64,000 nucleotides of DNA from NCBI GenBank assembly GCA_008933995.1, contig WARS01000026.1, forward strand, positions 4,726,501 through 4,790,500, written 5' to 3'. Shown one piece after another: positions 1 to 11,097 of this stretch. The DNA is from Datnioides undecimradiatus. Its lineage: Eukaryota > Chordata > Actinopteri > Lobotiformes > Datnioididae. Numbering within the stretch: the first letter of the stretch is position 1; each line of letters starts with the position of its first letter. The notes beneath the pieces are model-generated. The model worked only from the letters and a program-made list of their open reading frames with translations. It made no database searches and was not told where the DNA came from. Made by a program: the position numbers and the translations under genes.

Positions 1-301
1 AATGATATGTTGCTGCATGTAATTTCATTTAGTAACACTTTGGACAGTATAAGTAATGTCTGGCCAAAGCTATGAGGGGGAGTGTATTAAAAGGCTTGCT
101 CCTGGTTATTCCACCATTGTGATTTATCATTGCGTAAACCTACAAACCACCTCCATGTGGCAGGCAGTGTAAATTTGTGTTTGGCTGGTTGCTGCTTTGG
201 ACTGGGAGACACCAGTGGAGGTTATTTAATAAGGGAATGAACCACATTGGACATGCTTAATGGAAATTAAAGGTACCACAAGTAATAACTCCACAAATAC
301 C
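1..301. other. Gene-free left edge
   Basis: No splice-bounded coding exon, RNA gene or recognisable repeat is visible. The stretch is AT-rich, ordinary intergenic sequence running into the decayed transposon that starts near 302. Confidence 0.5.
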
Positions 302-1290
302 CAACTGTTCAACCCTGATTCTAACAAAAGTTGGGACACTGTGTAAAACAGGAATTAAAATGCGAGAATGCCAAAAAATACAAAAAAAGAATACAGTTAT
401 TTGCAAATACATTTCAACCAATATTCAATCAAATACAGAACAAAGACAGGATAATTAAAGTTCAGTAAGAGTTTGGGAACAGAGGACACTAATTGTTAAA
501 GAGAAGTTCTTTTTCATTTTAACTTGATATACAACCTGAGTTGCTCAACAGTCCAGGGTCTCTGTTGTTGTATTTTGTGCTTCATAATGCACCACACATT
601 TTCAATGGGAGACAGGTCTGGACTGCAGGCAGGCAGGCCAGTGTTTTACTATGAAGCTATGCTGTTGTGACGTGCACAGAATGTGATTTGGCATTGTGTG
701 GCTGAAATAAGCAGGGACCATCCCTGAGAAAGACGACATCTGGATGGCAGCTTATGCACCTTTCAGCGTTAATGGTGCCTTGACAGACGTGCAAGCTACC
801 CTTGCCATGGGCACTAACATAACACTATACTTTCAGGGATGCTGGCCTTTGAATTTTAAGCTGGCAACAATATCAGTCGTTCTCTTTGCTCTTTAGCTGG
901 GAGGACACAATGTCTGTAATTTCCAAAAGCATTTTAAAACTTTGACTTGTTCAACCACAGCAGACTTTGCCATTTTGCCTCAATCCACCTCAGCTGAGCT
1001 CGGACCCAGATACGTCTGCTGTGTTTCTTTGTATGTTATTGATTTACGGCTTTTGCTTTGCAAGGTAGTCAAGGTAGTAGGAGTCTTAAGTTACATTTGT
1101 AGATGATGTACAAAGGTTTTCCGAATTTTTCCTCCACCAGTGTAGTAATATAGTTTATGCAATCGTGTTGGTTTTTGATGAAGTGCCATGTAAAGGACTG
1201 AAGGTTACGGACACTCAATTTTGTTTCATGAACTTGCCGTTGTCTGAATCTTTTAATGCTATTATAAATTGTAGATTAAAAACAATAAAG
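302..1290 (-). mobile_element. Decayed Tc1-type DNA transposon (transposase on minus strand)
   Basis: Read on the minus strand, the segment gives fragments of a Tc1/mariner DD34E transposase. The C-terminal catalytic block reads PACSPDLSPIENVW, with the catalytic Glu at 601-603. Upstream of it is LFQPHNAKSH, where the second catalytic Asp has become His (696-698). Further upstream is a WLNKSKF stretch where the first catalytic Asp has become Asn (949-951). A GSLHVCQGTINAER stretch lies between these last two. Frameshifts and stops separate the pieces, so no full-length protein can be made. Sequence at 302-490 and near 1270-1300 matches the noncoding ends I recall for a very common teleost Tc1-like repeat. 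The exact ends and the TA target duplication are not resolved. Confidence 0.8.
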
Positions 1291-4200
1291 TGTATCAGTT
1301 TAAACATTAATCATTTAATCATTATATAATTTAATATTTTCTTTTCACAATATATGTTATAAAGGATCTTTTTTGCAAAGATAGTTGTATCTCCATCTTT
1401 GCTTTTCTCCTCTTTTGTTTGTATGCTTAATCCATGTGTTCCTGAGCTCCTCTGTTCACTGCAGTGCAATCAATCTACCTAATTAGACATATGTGTTGAT
1501 ACGAGGGTGTTATAAGGAAACAACCCATTATCAGCAGACACTCTTGGCTCTGCTTTGAAGCATGGTTCAAATAGTGTGGGAGCAATTGCTGTGAGTCCTA
1601 AGCCCAGATCTGAGTGTTTCTTGATTCTGAAGCCGCTAAGGAGCTGATTAAATCGGGCTGGTTGTCATTATTCAACAAGTAGAGAGGGGGAGGGGGGAGA
1701 AGAGAGTGTTTTGGGGATGGAAGAATTGAAAGAGATCACCGCATGGTGTTTTTTTTATTTGTTTTATGCCTAAAGGAGCAAATTGTTGTGGAAAAACTCT
1801 GGCATGATAATAGGAGGCAGAATTGTAGGAAAAGTGATGAGGGTGATTAAGGAGGAGGGAGGTGGAAACACACACACAGACTGACACAAACAAACGAACC
1901 TACACACATAAAGGAGTGTGTTTAGGAAGATGGTGTTCATCTCCTGTTACAGTCAATGAAACATTAAGTGTGTCAGTCACCATAGTGTGTTTGTGAGGTG
2001 TCAGGTTAGTGCCCTTCGAGGAGAGGCCACTTGTGGGGGTGTTTCAGTGTGTGTCAGTGTCTGTGTGCATTCATGTCTGCCTATTAATGAAGCCTTCTTG
2101 TTTGTAAAATGAGTCTTAACACCTGATCGGGCTCAGGGTGTCCCCGGGTGTTAATCTGATAAACTAACTTTGTTAGGCCATGTCTAGACACATATAGTTA
2201 GTTTTGTTTGTGCTAGTTGTACAATCATGATCAACTGTCAGTGGATAGGGTTGACATATTAAAAGAAGTTTGATGGTGCCAATGTTAAGCATATACTACA
2301 GTGTGACCCTGTTTATGGCAGCATTCCCAAAGCCTCTCAAGGAGCGTGACCCCCCAGTTCCCAGGGAGAGGAGACTGAACAGGGCGTGGAAACACTGCAA
2401 CAGTTTGACCATTCAGGCTGTACAAAGATCATGGTGTACTAATTTTCTGCTCCTCCTCTCCTGGGACAGAGGTGTCGCTTCAACTTAGGAGTTGGGGATG
2501 TTGGAACAAACAGTTTTGTGTCCTGCTGCAGACCTTGCATAAGTGGAGTGTATTGGCAACCCAACATGGCAACGAGAGCTTTGCCTCTTCTTCCATCTGC
2601 TGCTACTCAGTCTGGGCCACTGTATTTACGATGACAGGGCTGTGACAGGGCAGTTATGACACTGTTTCAACTGGCCAAATGGGACGGATGACAACTTTTA
2701 GTGACTGACAGTGGATTAGCTGTTCTCTCACCCACTTCCTTCCCACTGTGCTGGCCCCGGCTCCTGTGAAGCAGTGGATCTCAACTCTTTAAAGTAGGCC
2801 ACATTACACATTTCATAAGCAACTGAAGAATATCTGGGTATATAGAATAGATAGACATATCGATTGCTACATTAGGAACTAAAGTGAGGCTTTTAATACA
2901 AAGTAAACGATCCCCACGTGGCCCTTGCTCTTCAGCGGATATCCTGAGTACAGTGGGGTTCATATATGGTGGAGAGAAGCATAAACAACGCAGCCCGGCT
3001 GATAGGGTCATATGTTATTATGTTATCATGCAGGCAATTAGCCCAAGTAATTCCATGGTTATAAATATAAACCATGTCATTTGTTGTTGATGTTGAGACA
3101 TTTTCGCAAGATTGAAGACATCCTGAGGCAGAGATCGTTGTCTAAGTAAAACCAAAGGTCTTGATTAACTTTTTATGGGAGTACGTAACACTGAATGGGT
3201 GTTAACAATGGTAAAGATAGACAGAGAGGGATATATTTAGAATGTGGTCTTTGTGTGTCTTCTGCAAGTTGTTTAGTGGAACAGAGCAGGGATTAGAGGT
3301 GATTTATGGATTATATTTCCACGGAAAATGAGCCGCTGATGTAGGGAGTTGACAGGGAACAAAAGGCTCCAGAGCTTGGGCTTCATGATTGTCCTGACTC
3401 CCTGCCATCAAGTGTCACCCCACGCTCAGTTTCTCTCCAGCGTCTTTAATTCCACCTGCCTGCTGGAAGGACTCCCTCCTGCCTCTCCTTAACCAAAACC
3501 TTAAAAGCACCTTTGGGAGAATCACATAAACATGCAGCTTGTCTAAGGATTCTTTCCGTGATTAGGTGTAATCATCGAATGACTGATATCATAGTGTAGA
3601 CACACAGGGAGAGTGTAGGAGAAATGTTTGTTGGCTTACAGTTAGCTGAAATGAGCCAGAACCCCACACAGTGAGACGCTTGCAGAAACACCTAAACTTA
3701 GTGCAGAAGCTGAGATTTTGAAAAATAGATAAGGTCTTACCCTGAGCACAGAATGAACTGTTAACACTAGCGCTTTCAAAGAACATATAGTAATTGCTTG
3801 GAGACGAGGTCATAGAAAAATCTGAAAAATGAAGGCATATGGTCAGCACAGCCTATCTTCAGCAGGGCTTTGGAGGATTGTTGTTCTAAGATTAGGCAAT
3901 AGGATGATAGGAAGCCATGGATAAGGATGGTAGAGGGGCTTTGAAGTGAGTAAATGGAAGAGGCCAGGCAGGTATGTGCACTTGAGGGGCTGCTGAAAGA
4001 AACATCAGGTCAGCGGCAGTGAAAGAATGTGAGAAAAAAAACAGCACAACTGCCGAACCTTTACCCTCAGAGCCAATAACAACAGTGTTTTTATTGAGGA
4101 TATGAGCATTGAAAATCATATAATTCAAAAGTGAGTCTGGTCATCAGTTTATAAAAGAAATACAAGGGCAACATAGTGCATGTCATCAAACCAGACTGGA

Positions 4201-4603
4201 TCCATTATTCCGTCTTCATTCCTGCGTGAGTCTCCCAGCTGTTTCATAAGATACAATCAAAACTGGGATAAAAGTAAAAATACTGTCACTGTTTTAATAT
4301 TACTGCCTGAATTTATTGACCAAGAAACATGTCCTAAGTGCTAAAACCTAGCACCAAATGGCAGCACATCAGTGGAGAACACTCACGTCAGAGACTGGAT
4401 GCTTGCAGCTTCATTCCCTCTGGATTTACCCAAAGACTGGCTTGACTGTTCAAAGATGGTGAGATAAATGAGGCGATGGAAGGTAGGTCACCGCTATACT
4501 GTGTATTCATTCACCGGGTCACATCAGGTATGTCACTGATTAGCCTGCCCTGAAGCCAGGTGTGTTCCCGCTCCCTGTTAAAGTCACACTGTGCTTCCTG
4601 TCT

Positions 4604-4634
4604 GTTGCCTCCTGGATGTTGCCTCCTGGATGTT
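4604..4634. repeat. Two-copy tandem duplication, 15-bp period
   Basis: The word GTTGCCTCCTGGAT occurs twice in direct succession. It looks like a replication-slippage duplication with no visible coding role. Confidence 0.7.
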
Positions 4635-5676
4635 ATACTAAAATTGAACACGCAACAAACCCACAGCAGTGCAAAGTCAACATGTTCATTTCTTTCATTA
4701 GCAGACATTCAATACAATATAGACTCCTAAAATATCATGAACCCAACCCCAGAAACCCACCTCAGTTTTGTTGGAACCATTGCCTCGACTCCAACCTTCC
4801 CCCAAGACTTCAGTGTTCATTCAGGGACCAGACGGTGTTTATGAAACGCAACACAGACAACAGTCCTGCTGGGCTGTCGCTGTGAATGGGGATATATAAT
4901 CAAAGCTGTGTTTTCTGGTGGATTTTAGCAGATCTGTTTCATCAGAACTCTTTAGAGATGCTTCACCTGAAGAGAGAGAAAGGAGAGCAGCTACTGCAGA
5001 CATTCAAGACAAGGGAGTGGGTCAAAACAGATAGAAAAAAAAAAGTGGAAAAAGGAAGAGGCACAAGAAAAATGGCTCATGCTTTTATTTAACAGCTACT
5101 GTGAAGTTAAAAATGCAACAGGATTTGGATTTGGATAAGATTTAAATGCCACATTTCTCATTTTGGGAGTTTAAGAGGGATTGCACGTGTCTTTTAGTAT
5201 GACATATTTACTCTTATGTCTGGCAGCAGGTGAGAGATGGGAGATAGCTCACGGTGAGCAGAGCTGAGTCACTGGACACAGATGGGACTCAAGAGATTTA
5301 TTAAAACTTCACGAGCGTCGTTGGGAAATATGCTTTGTTTTGGCAACGGAGAGAACACAGTGTTTTTGAATTGGTTGAACACGGCACTGGAAAGTGGGGG
5401 GTTGCTGAGTTGTCAAAGTGCCAAGAAGCTCCAATTTCAGGGGAGCAGAGTTGTAATGACATCAGTGCAGTGTAATGCAGGTTGTCATGAGCGCAGCATG
5501 CTTGCCTTGATGTAATGTAACTCTGGCAGTGCCACCTGAACTTGCTGCAAGGGCACAGTCTGTAAAACATTTAACAGCATTAGCAATAGAGAGATCGAAA
5601 GAGAGAGAGAGAACAGGGAAAATATTGGCAAGGCTGAAGGAGTGGTTTCAAAAGGAACAAATAGCTCATCAATAAC

Positions 5677-5722
5677 CAATCACTACTACCACTTCTCTTC
5701 TCAATCACTACTACCACTTCTC
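5677..5722. repeat. Two-copy tandem duplication, 25-bp period
   Basis: The 21-base unit starting CAATCACTACTACC at 5677-5697 is repeated exactly at 5702-5722, with four bases between the copies. The identity suggests a recent duplication. Confidence 0.8.
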
Positions 5723-7959
5723 CGCCCCTCCGTCTTTTCCAGCATACATATGGCCAAAGTGCCTCAACGATCTTAACTGTTTCTCTCTGAGAGATAACAT
5801 GTCAGCGTTCTCAGAAGACCCAGCCAGAAACATAAGCACTAATTTATCATAAACATAAAACCAAACAGAAATAGCTCACAGGCTCCCCTCACTCCAGCTC
5901 TGTCAAGAGGCTTGCACTGCCGGGGAGAGTGGGGAAAAAAAGTGGTGTGAGGTGGTTCAGGAAAAGTGAGCAAGACAGACAGGTTCCTATTTAGACACAA
6001 TGCAATAAGGCACCTCACATGCATGCTGAACCCTCCTCCCCTCCTCCCCATGCAACATTTAACCACACTGGATCTCTGACAGGGCAGAATACCAGGGCAG
6101 GGCCATGTAAAGGGCTTGCTCATGTAGCACAGGTGGGATCAGTTTCTCTGCCTAGAGCTAAGAACATGGCTCCAGTAAAAGCATATGCAGATGTGCACAC
6201 ACACACAGGATACAAGACATATGCAGGGCTTATAATCACATAGATACCAGTATGCACCCAGAGAAACGCACGGCTTTCCTCCCCTAGTGATGGAATAGAA
6301 ACCACCACACACAATCAAATTTCTTTTACAAAGCTCAAGATAAGTGCCAGACACCAATGAAACAAGCATGTGTGCTTCTTTTCAAATGAGTAACTATGTT
6401 TTGACTATGAGCTCAGAGTGGGGAGCCCCTGTAATTACGTAGGGCTTAGAGTTGTATTAGGGTGGCCGAGGTGGTCGAGTCAGAGAGCCTGTCTCAGATG
6501 CCTGGCCCAAGATCAAGCACCATGTTGACCTGCAAATGATGTCAAGAGTGCCCTTACACTAAGGTAGCAAAAGCCCAGCAGTTGAAGGGATGTATGTTCT
6601 GTGGACAGACTAGCACTTAGTCCTTAAATAAGGATGGTCAAACTTTTCTCACACATATCTCTTCACTGTTAGCTGAGCTGTGATGGTAAGCATTTTATGA
6701 TCTCACTAGGTGGTATCCTTGTTGTGCTAAAACCAGCCCTGCAAAAAAACAGTATGCAGAGATGTGATGAAGAGTCAGGCAAGAGTCAGATGCTTTATTG
6801 GCTGCTTTTATATTGAAAGATAAGTTGGTGATGAAGTGTTTGAATAGCTAATTGCACTGTAAACTCCATGGTTATCACACTAGAACAACTATAAATCAGG
6901 CTGCTCTTCCACCCACTCACATACATCACTCTGGCTCTGCCCCCCTTTATCCTTCAGCCACATCCACACTCTCTCCTCTTCATTCCTCAGCTTGCCACCC
7001 TCCTTGACCTCCTCTCTACATCCATTTTCTGCCAAGCAAACATCACCACCAACTTTCCCCAACTACTTGGTCATAATTCTTCTCTGATTAAGGCTGTCAC
7101 TGCTGTGGAAGACACTGGGCGTCCCATTGAGGAGAGAGCCAGGAGGACACACTGAGAGCCCAGCCAGGCCCAAGTAGTGGAGAATAGCTGACCGCTGACG
7201 TAGCTTAATGTACTCGTAGCTAAGCCGTAGCTATGGGGGTAAAAAAAAAAAAGCCCCAATAACAAAGAGCAGAGCTGGCTGACTGAATGCAGCTGTGCTA
7301 GGCAGAGGCTTATCACAGGCAGTTTGATTGATTACAATAACCTGCTGTGCGCTGCGTAGCATAGCAGAGCTGATCAACAAGAGAAGAGAGGACATGTTCA
7401 TAGGAAGCAGAAATCACCCATTGGATCTTGGATTGGGAGTTAACAGTATGTGTGTGTGTGTGTCAGACAGAAAAAGAATGAGCGAGCACTCTGGATTTGA
7501 TCAGGAGTGAGCCCAGAAAGAATAATGTCCATAATAAAACTGCATATTTTAATATGTTGTGGTTTGACTCAGCCTTTTGGATTAGCATTTATCTAAGAGC
7601 GTTGGATGAAAAATACTAAACATGGTGTTTCAAATAAATGTGAGATGGAGAGGAACAAAGAAAAAGTGGGGAGGAGATGCTGGCGAAGGAGCAGAGCAGC
7701 CAAAAAGACATCTAAACTAGTAAAACCCAGCCAGAAGCTGCAAGTTTAGTGAGTGCTAGGAAACTAAAACACACCTGTGTGAGTGCACATGATGTAACAA
7801 ATGTCTGCTGTTTGGATGACAACGGGACATTACAAAAAAACACAGAATTTGCCAAAATGTGAAAATTAAACAGTTTCTTATTATAGATATAACTTATATT
7901 TAATGGGTTCTTGATGATAGTTTTGCTTTGGTCACAAAGTTTTTCAGATATGTGTGTGT

Positions 7960-8300
7960 TTAACCCTTTACAATGTAGGTGAATAAAATGTAGTTGGGTT
8001 CAATAGGAACGTCTTTTCAGTGTGTTCTCATTACTCTGGATAATCACAACATGCTGTGAACAGTTTTCAGAGGGACTATTTTGAGCTTGGATTATCCAGA
8101 GTATCATGGTGATTTGTCAAAGCTGTGGGCGCCACAGATGAAACTCCATATACCTCATTTGTACTGGAAAGGCAGAACAAATCTCAGAAATGGATATCCA
8201 TAAAACTGGGAACATAAAACCAAAACTGTCTGAAAAGCTTGATAGCATTAGAGATTAGTGAGAATTTAGTCATATTTTGGGTGAATTGACCCTTTAAAAG
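7960..8300. repeat. Teleost dispersed-repeat candidate with internal stem-loop
   Basis: The block runs from ACCCTTTACAATGTAGGTGAA to GGGTGAATTGACCCTTTAA. Its ends resemble the 'gggtgaa..ccctttaa' ends I recall from abundant short fish repeats. Internally it has a perfect 13-bp inverted repeat, ACTCTGGATAATC at 8033-8045 and its complement at 8090-8102, with a 44-base loop. The family is not assigned, and a genome-wide copy count would be needed to prove it is dispersed. Confidence 0.5.
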
Positions 8301-9481
8301 GCAGCTCTTGCAACAAAAACTGCACAGAGCACTGGGCCTCTTCACAGGTTTATACAAAGACTGAATGGCGGTCTATAAAGGTCAAGTGGCCGGTGGTTTG
8401 TTGCAACATCTCTCTTTCCAACCATCTGCCTCATGGCCTGGCTCCAGCAGAGGCTCAAGGGGGGGGACCAGAGCTCAGGGGGGGAAGGGAAGAGAGAGAC
8501 GTGAGGGGTAACGAGGGGAGGGAGTGCATAGGTCCACGTACAGTGATGAGGAGTAATGTGAGGTACAGAGAGGTAAACAGCCCGAGTGGAATAAGATGAT
8601 GAGAAAAAGCTGGCCCTAGAGTGGAGAACCTCTTACAGAAAGCACAACAAAAAAAGATTAATTCTAAACAAAAAAGAGCAATTTAGCAGCCAACTCGCTG
8701 TCTTTGTAGAGCGAATAACTGACATGAATGGTGAGGGAGAAAAGCAGTTAAAAGACGGCCAACTGGCAGAAGCCAAGGTACACACGTAGTAATTCCTTGC
8801 ACATTTCACACACTGCACACCGGATGATTGTGTATGATTGCTGATTCCCGAAGACAGCTAAATCTAAAAAAAAAAAGGAGTCTCATCACAAAGGATTTCT
8901 TCACTCATTATGCAAATGTTCAAATGGAGGGAACAGCCTGTAACTTTCCCACAGAATTGGACACATGATAAATTGTCCAGTGCCATTACAATGGGATGTG
9001 CCCGTGCAACCACAGGCCCTAATGGAGAAAAGGAGAGATGGACTGGGATTATTTGTGTAATATATGTGAGCAGGAGGTCACTGATGAATGATGTACCAGT
9101 ATAATGTCTGCCTGTTCCTCCTCCTGCATGTGCTGGCTCACAGTGCAGTTTTTTTTTTAAAATTAGGACTGCACCATCAGAGTATTTGAAAAAAGATGGC
9201 TTGGTTTTACCAGGCCAAACTAAAATAAATGGTCTGTTTTTATGCTAAATTAGGGTAATTTTAACAGAGGGCAAAGCCAAAATCCTTCCTGTCAGTCTTA
9301 AAGTCAAGTAGTCTGAAGCCAAGAGTTTGATTCCTAGAAATCACATGAAAGGAAACAAGAAATATCTTCCCAGTTGTGTGAAACACACTGCCTGCCAGAG
9401 ATTCTTGCATCCCATTTTCCCTGCATTTTTCACACTTCAGTCAGTTAACATGCATTTACATTCAAATCAAATATATCAAAT

Positions 9482-9745
9482 ATACTCCCTGACCACTTCA
9501 TTGGTTACACTTGCACAATTCTGATAAAATAGCTCTGCCATGAATTTTACTTTTATGAACTGTTTAATTTTTGACTTTTTGTTTACAGTTACTGGTCAGT
9601 TACTGGTGCAAAAGTCGTCATATCTGTAGTTATAGTTGTAGCGTATATTAAAATGTGTTTCTAGTGTTCTTTTAGGTATGCAAACCTGATGGACAAAGTG
9701 TGAGGAAAATGTACAAGTGTACCTAATGAGATGGTCTGTGGGTGT
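9482..9745. mobile_element. Short nonautonomous DNA element (MITE-like)
   Basis: The left end (CCTGACCACTTCATTGGTTACACTTG, within about 9488-9513) and the reverse complement of the right end (about 9711-9742, ACAGACCATCTCATTAGGTACACTTG) are similar, giving imperfect terminal inverted repeats of roughly 25-28 bp around a 264-bp body with no coding capacity. The terminal word resembles the common fish repeat with 'actggccactttattaggtacac' ends. No target-site duplication is clear. Confidence 0.55.
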
Positions 9746-10240
9746 CTGTTTTGTATTTTCTCTTAATCAGGAGCAACAGAGCACTCATCCATACGGTTGT
9801 GTGCAACTTTCAGCAAGTTACAGCTCAGTAGCAACTCTAGAAAGTGCTGTTGCCACCTACTGTTGAAATGTAAAACAGCAACTTGTCATCCACAGTTGTA
9901 AATAAAGATGCTGATGGAGCGTGAAATTGTAAAACAAACGGAAGGATCAGTGAGCTTTATCTTATTTGTAGAAAAGTTATCTTTATCCCCAGCAAGAGGC
10001 CAGAACAGGGTTTCTTTCTTTGAAGCTGAGGCAAAGAATCAAGATAAGTCTTAACTGATCTTAAAAACTTCCTCTTTCATAAACTCTATACTCAGCTCAA
10101 AGTGTATTATTAGGTATACTTAGGTAAAGCAGAACTTGCAACATGAAAAACATTTGAGAGATGCTTCATATTCAAAACTTTGTTGAAAAAGATAACATTT
10201 AGGTAGATTATGTCTTTATTTGTAAGATTTGTGTTATACA

Positions 10241-10254
10241 GTATATATATATAT
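10241..10254. repeat. Short (TA)n run
   Basis: About seven TA units, within the probable idh3g 3' UTR. Confidence 0.7.
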
Positions 10255-11070
10255 ATGTCTGTCCACAGATATGACAAAAACAGCCATCTCTTTACAGGCC
10301 TCAAACCTTTAGATCTTGCCTGAATAGACTTTAAGACAACAGTATATCTTTGTGAAATGATCCAAACTTAGAAAGCTTATTATGGCACAAGCGTAACAGT
10401 TCAGCTTTGACAGCAACTATTTGATGCACACCACCTCTGATGATACAGTATATATGAAATAGTGACATCAGACCATTGTTTTTATAGTACAGTTGATCGA
10501 TGTGAACACATAGAACAGTATAGTATATAACAGGCAACTTGATATTTAAGTTTACAGCATGACAAAAAAAAATGTGAAGGCGTTAAGTGATCATTGCACA
10601 TTTTGGGTCGTTGAGAATACTCCACTACAGTTGTCATCTGAAAAATAAATAAAGAACCACACTGAAGAATGCAGAGCGGAGAGTGCATGGCTGTATTTCG
10701 ATATTTTAGATTATTCTGACCCCAAGATGTTTTTGGTGATTGGACCTGATGAACTTGGGAAATAATCATCAATCAATCATATAGTCAAGTGAAGAGCAGT
10801 GATAATGGAATTTTATCTAATGTAAACCGTTTTTAAATTAGTCTAGGGAAGGTCATTATTACATGTGAAACACACAGGTGTGGATAAAAGGTCGTGTGCA
10901 CAGTGAACTAGTCAGTTAACCGTGTGAGCAAAACAAAAAAAAGGAAAAAAGTGCTCTGATGTCAGCGATAAGACCCGGCGCTATGGAAACAGACATGCAT
11001 GGACATCCTCTCTCACACTGTACACCTGTCCCAGATAAAGACACCTGCTCAAACTCACACCTCTGATGAG

Positions 11071-11095
11071 TGTGTGTGTGTGTGTGTGTGTGTGT
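11071..11095. repeat. (TG)n microsatellite abutting the idh3g stop codon
   Basis: An uninterrupted TG run of about 12 units on the plus strand. It ends two bases from the idh3g stop codon (11098-11100) and would be transcribed as (CA)n at the very start of the 3' UTR. Confidence 0.9.
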
Positions 11096-11097
11096 AT

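Larger units (their letters stand above)
1291..7950. other. Intergenic region without recognised genes
   Basis: Both strands were read for conserved coding blocks and splice-bounded exons; none was found. Open frames here are short, lack family resemblance and are often A/T- or GT-rich. Two small tandem duplications occur (4604-4634 and 5677-5722). A poorly supported tRNA-like patch near 6455 is listed among the rejected items. Confidence 0.5.
10195..11097 (-). other. idh3g: Probable idh3g 3' untranslated region
   Basis: On the minus strand, the first canonical AATAAA after the idh3g stop that I could find is at 10219-10214. That would give a 3' UTR of about 0.9 kb. It would include the GT microsatellite next to the stop. 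The extent is inferred from the signal alone, and an earlier variant signal could be used instead. Confidence 0.3.

Noticed and set aside
2270..2488. 72-codon frame in the left intergenic region
   Set aside because: Short, no homology recognised, no promoter or splice context.
6455..6720. tRNA-like or SINE-like patch (GGTGGCCGAGGTGGT resembling an A box)
   Set aside because: No convincing B box or cloverleaf, and no poly-A or repeat tail seen. It could be an old tRNA-derived SINE, but the evidence is too thin to annotate.
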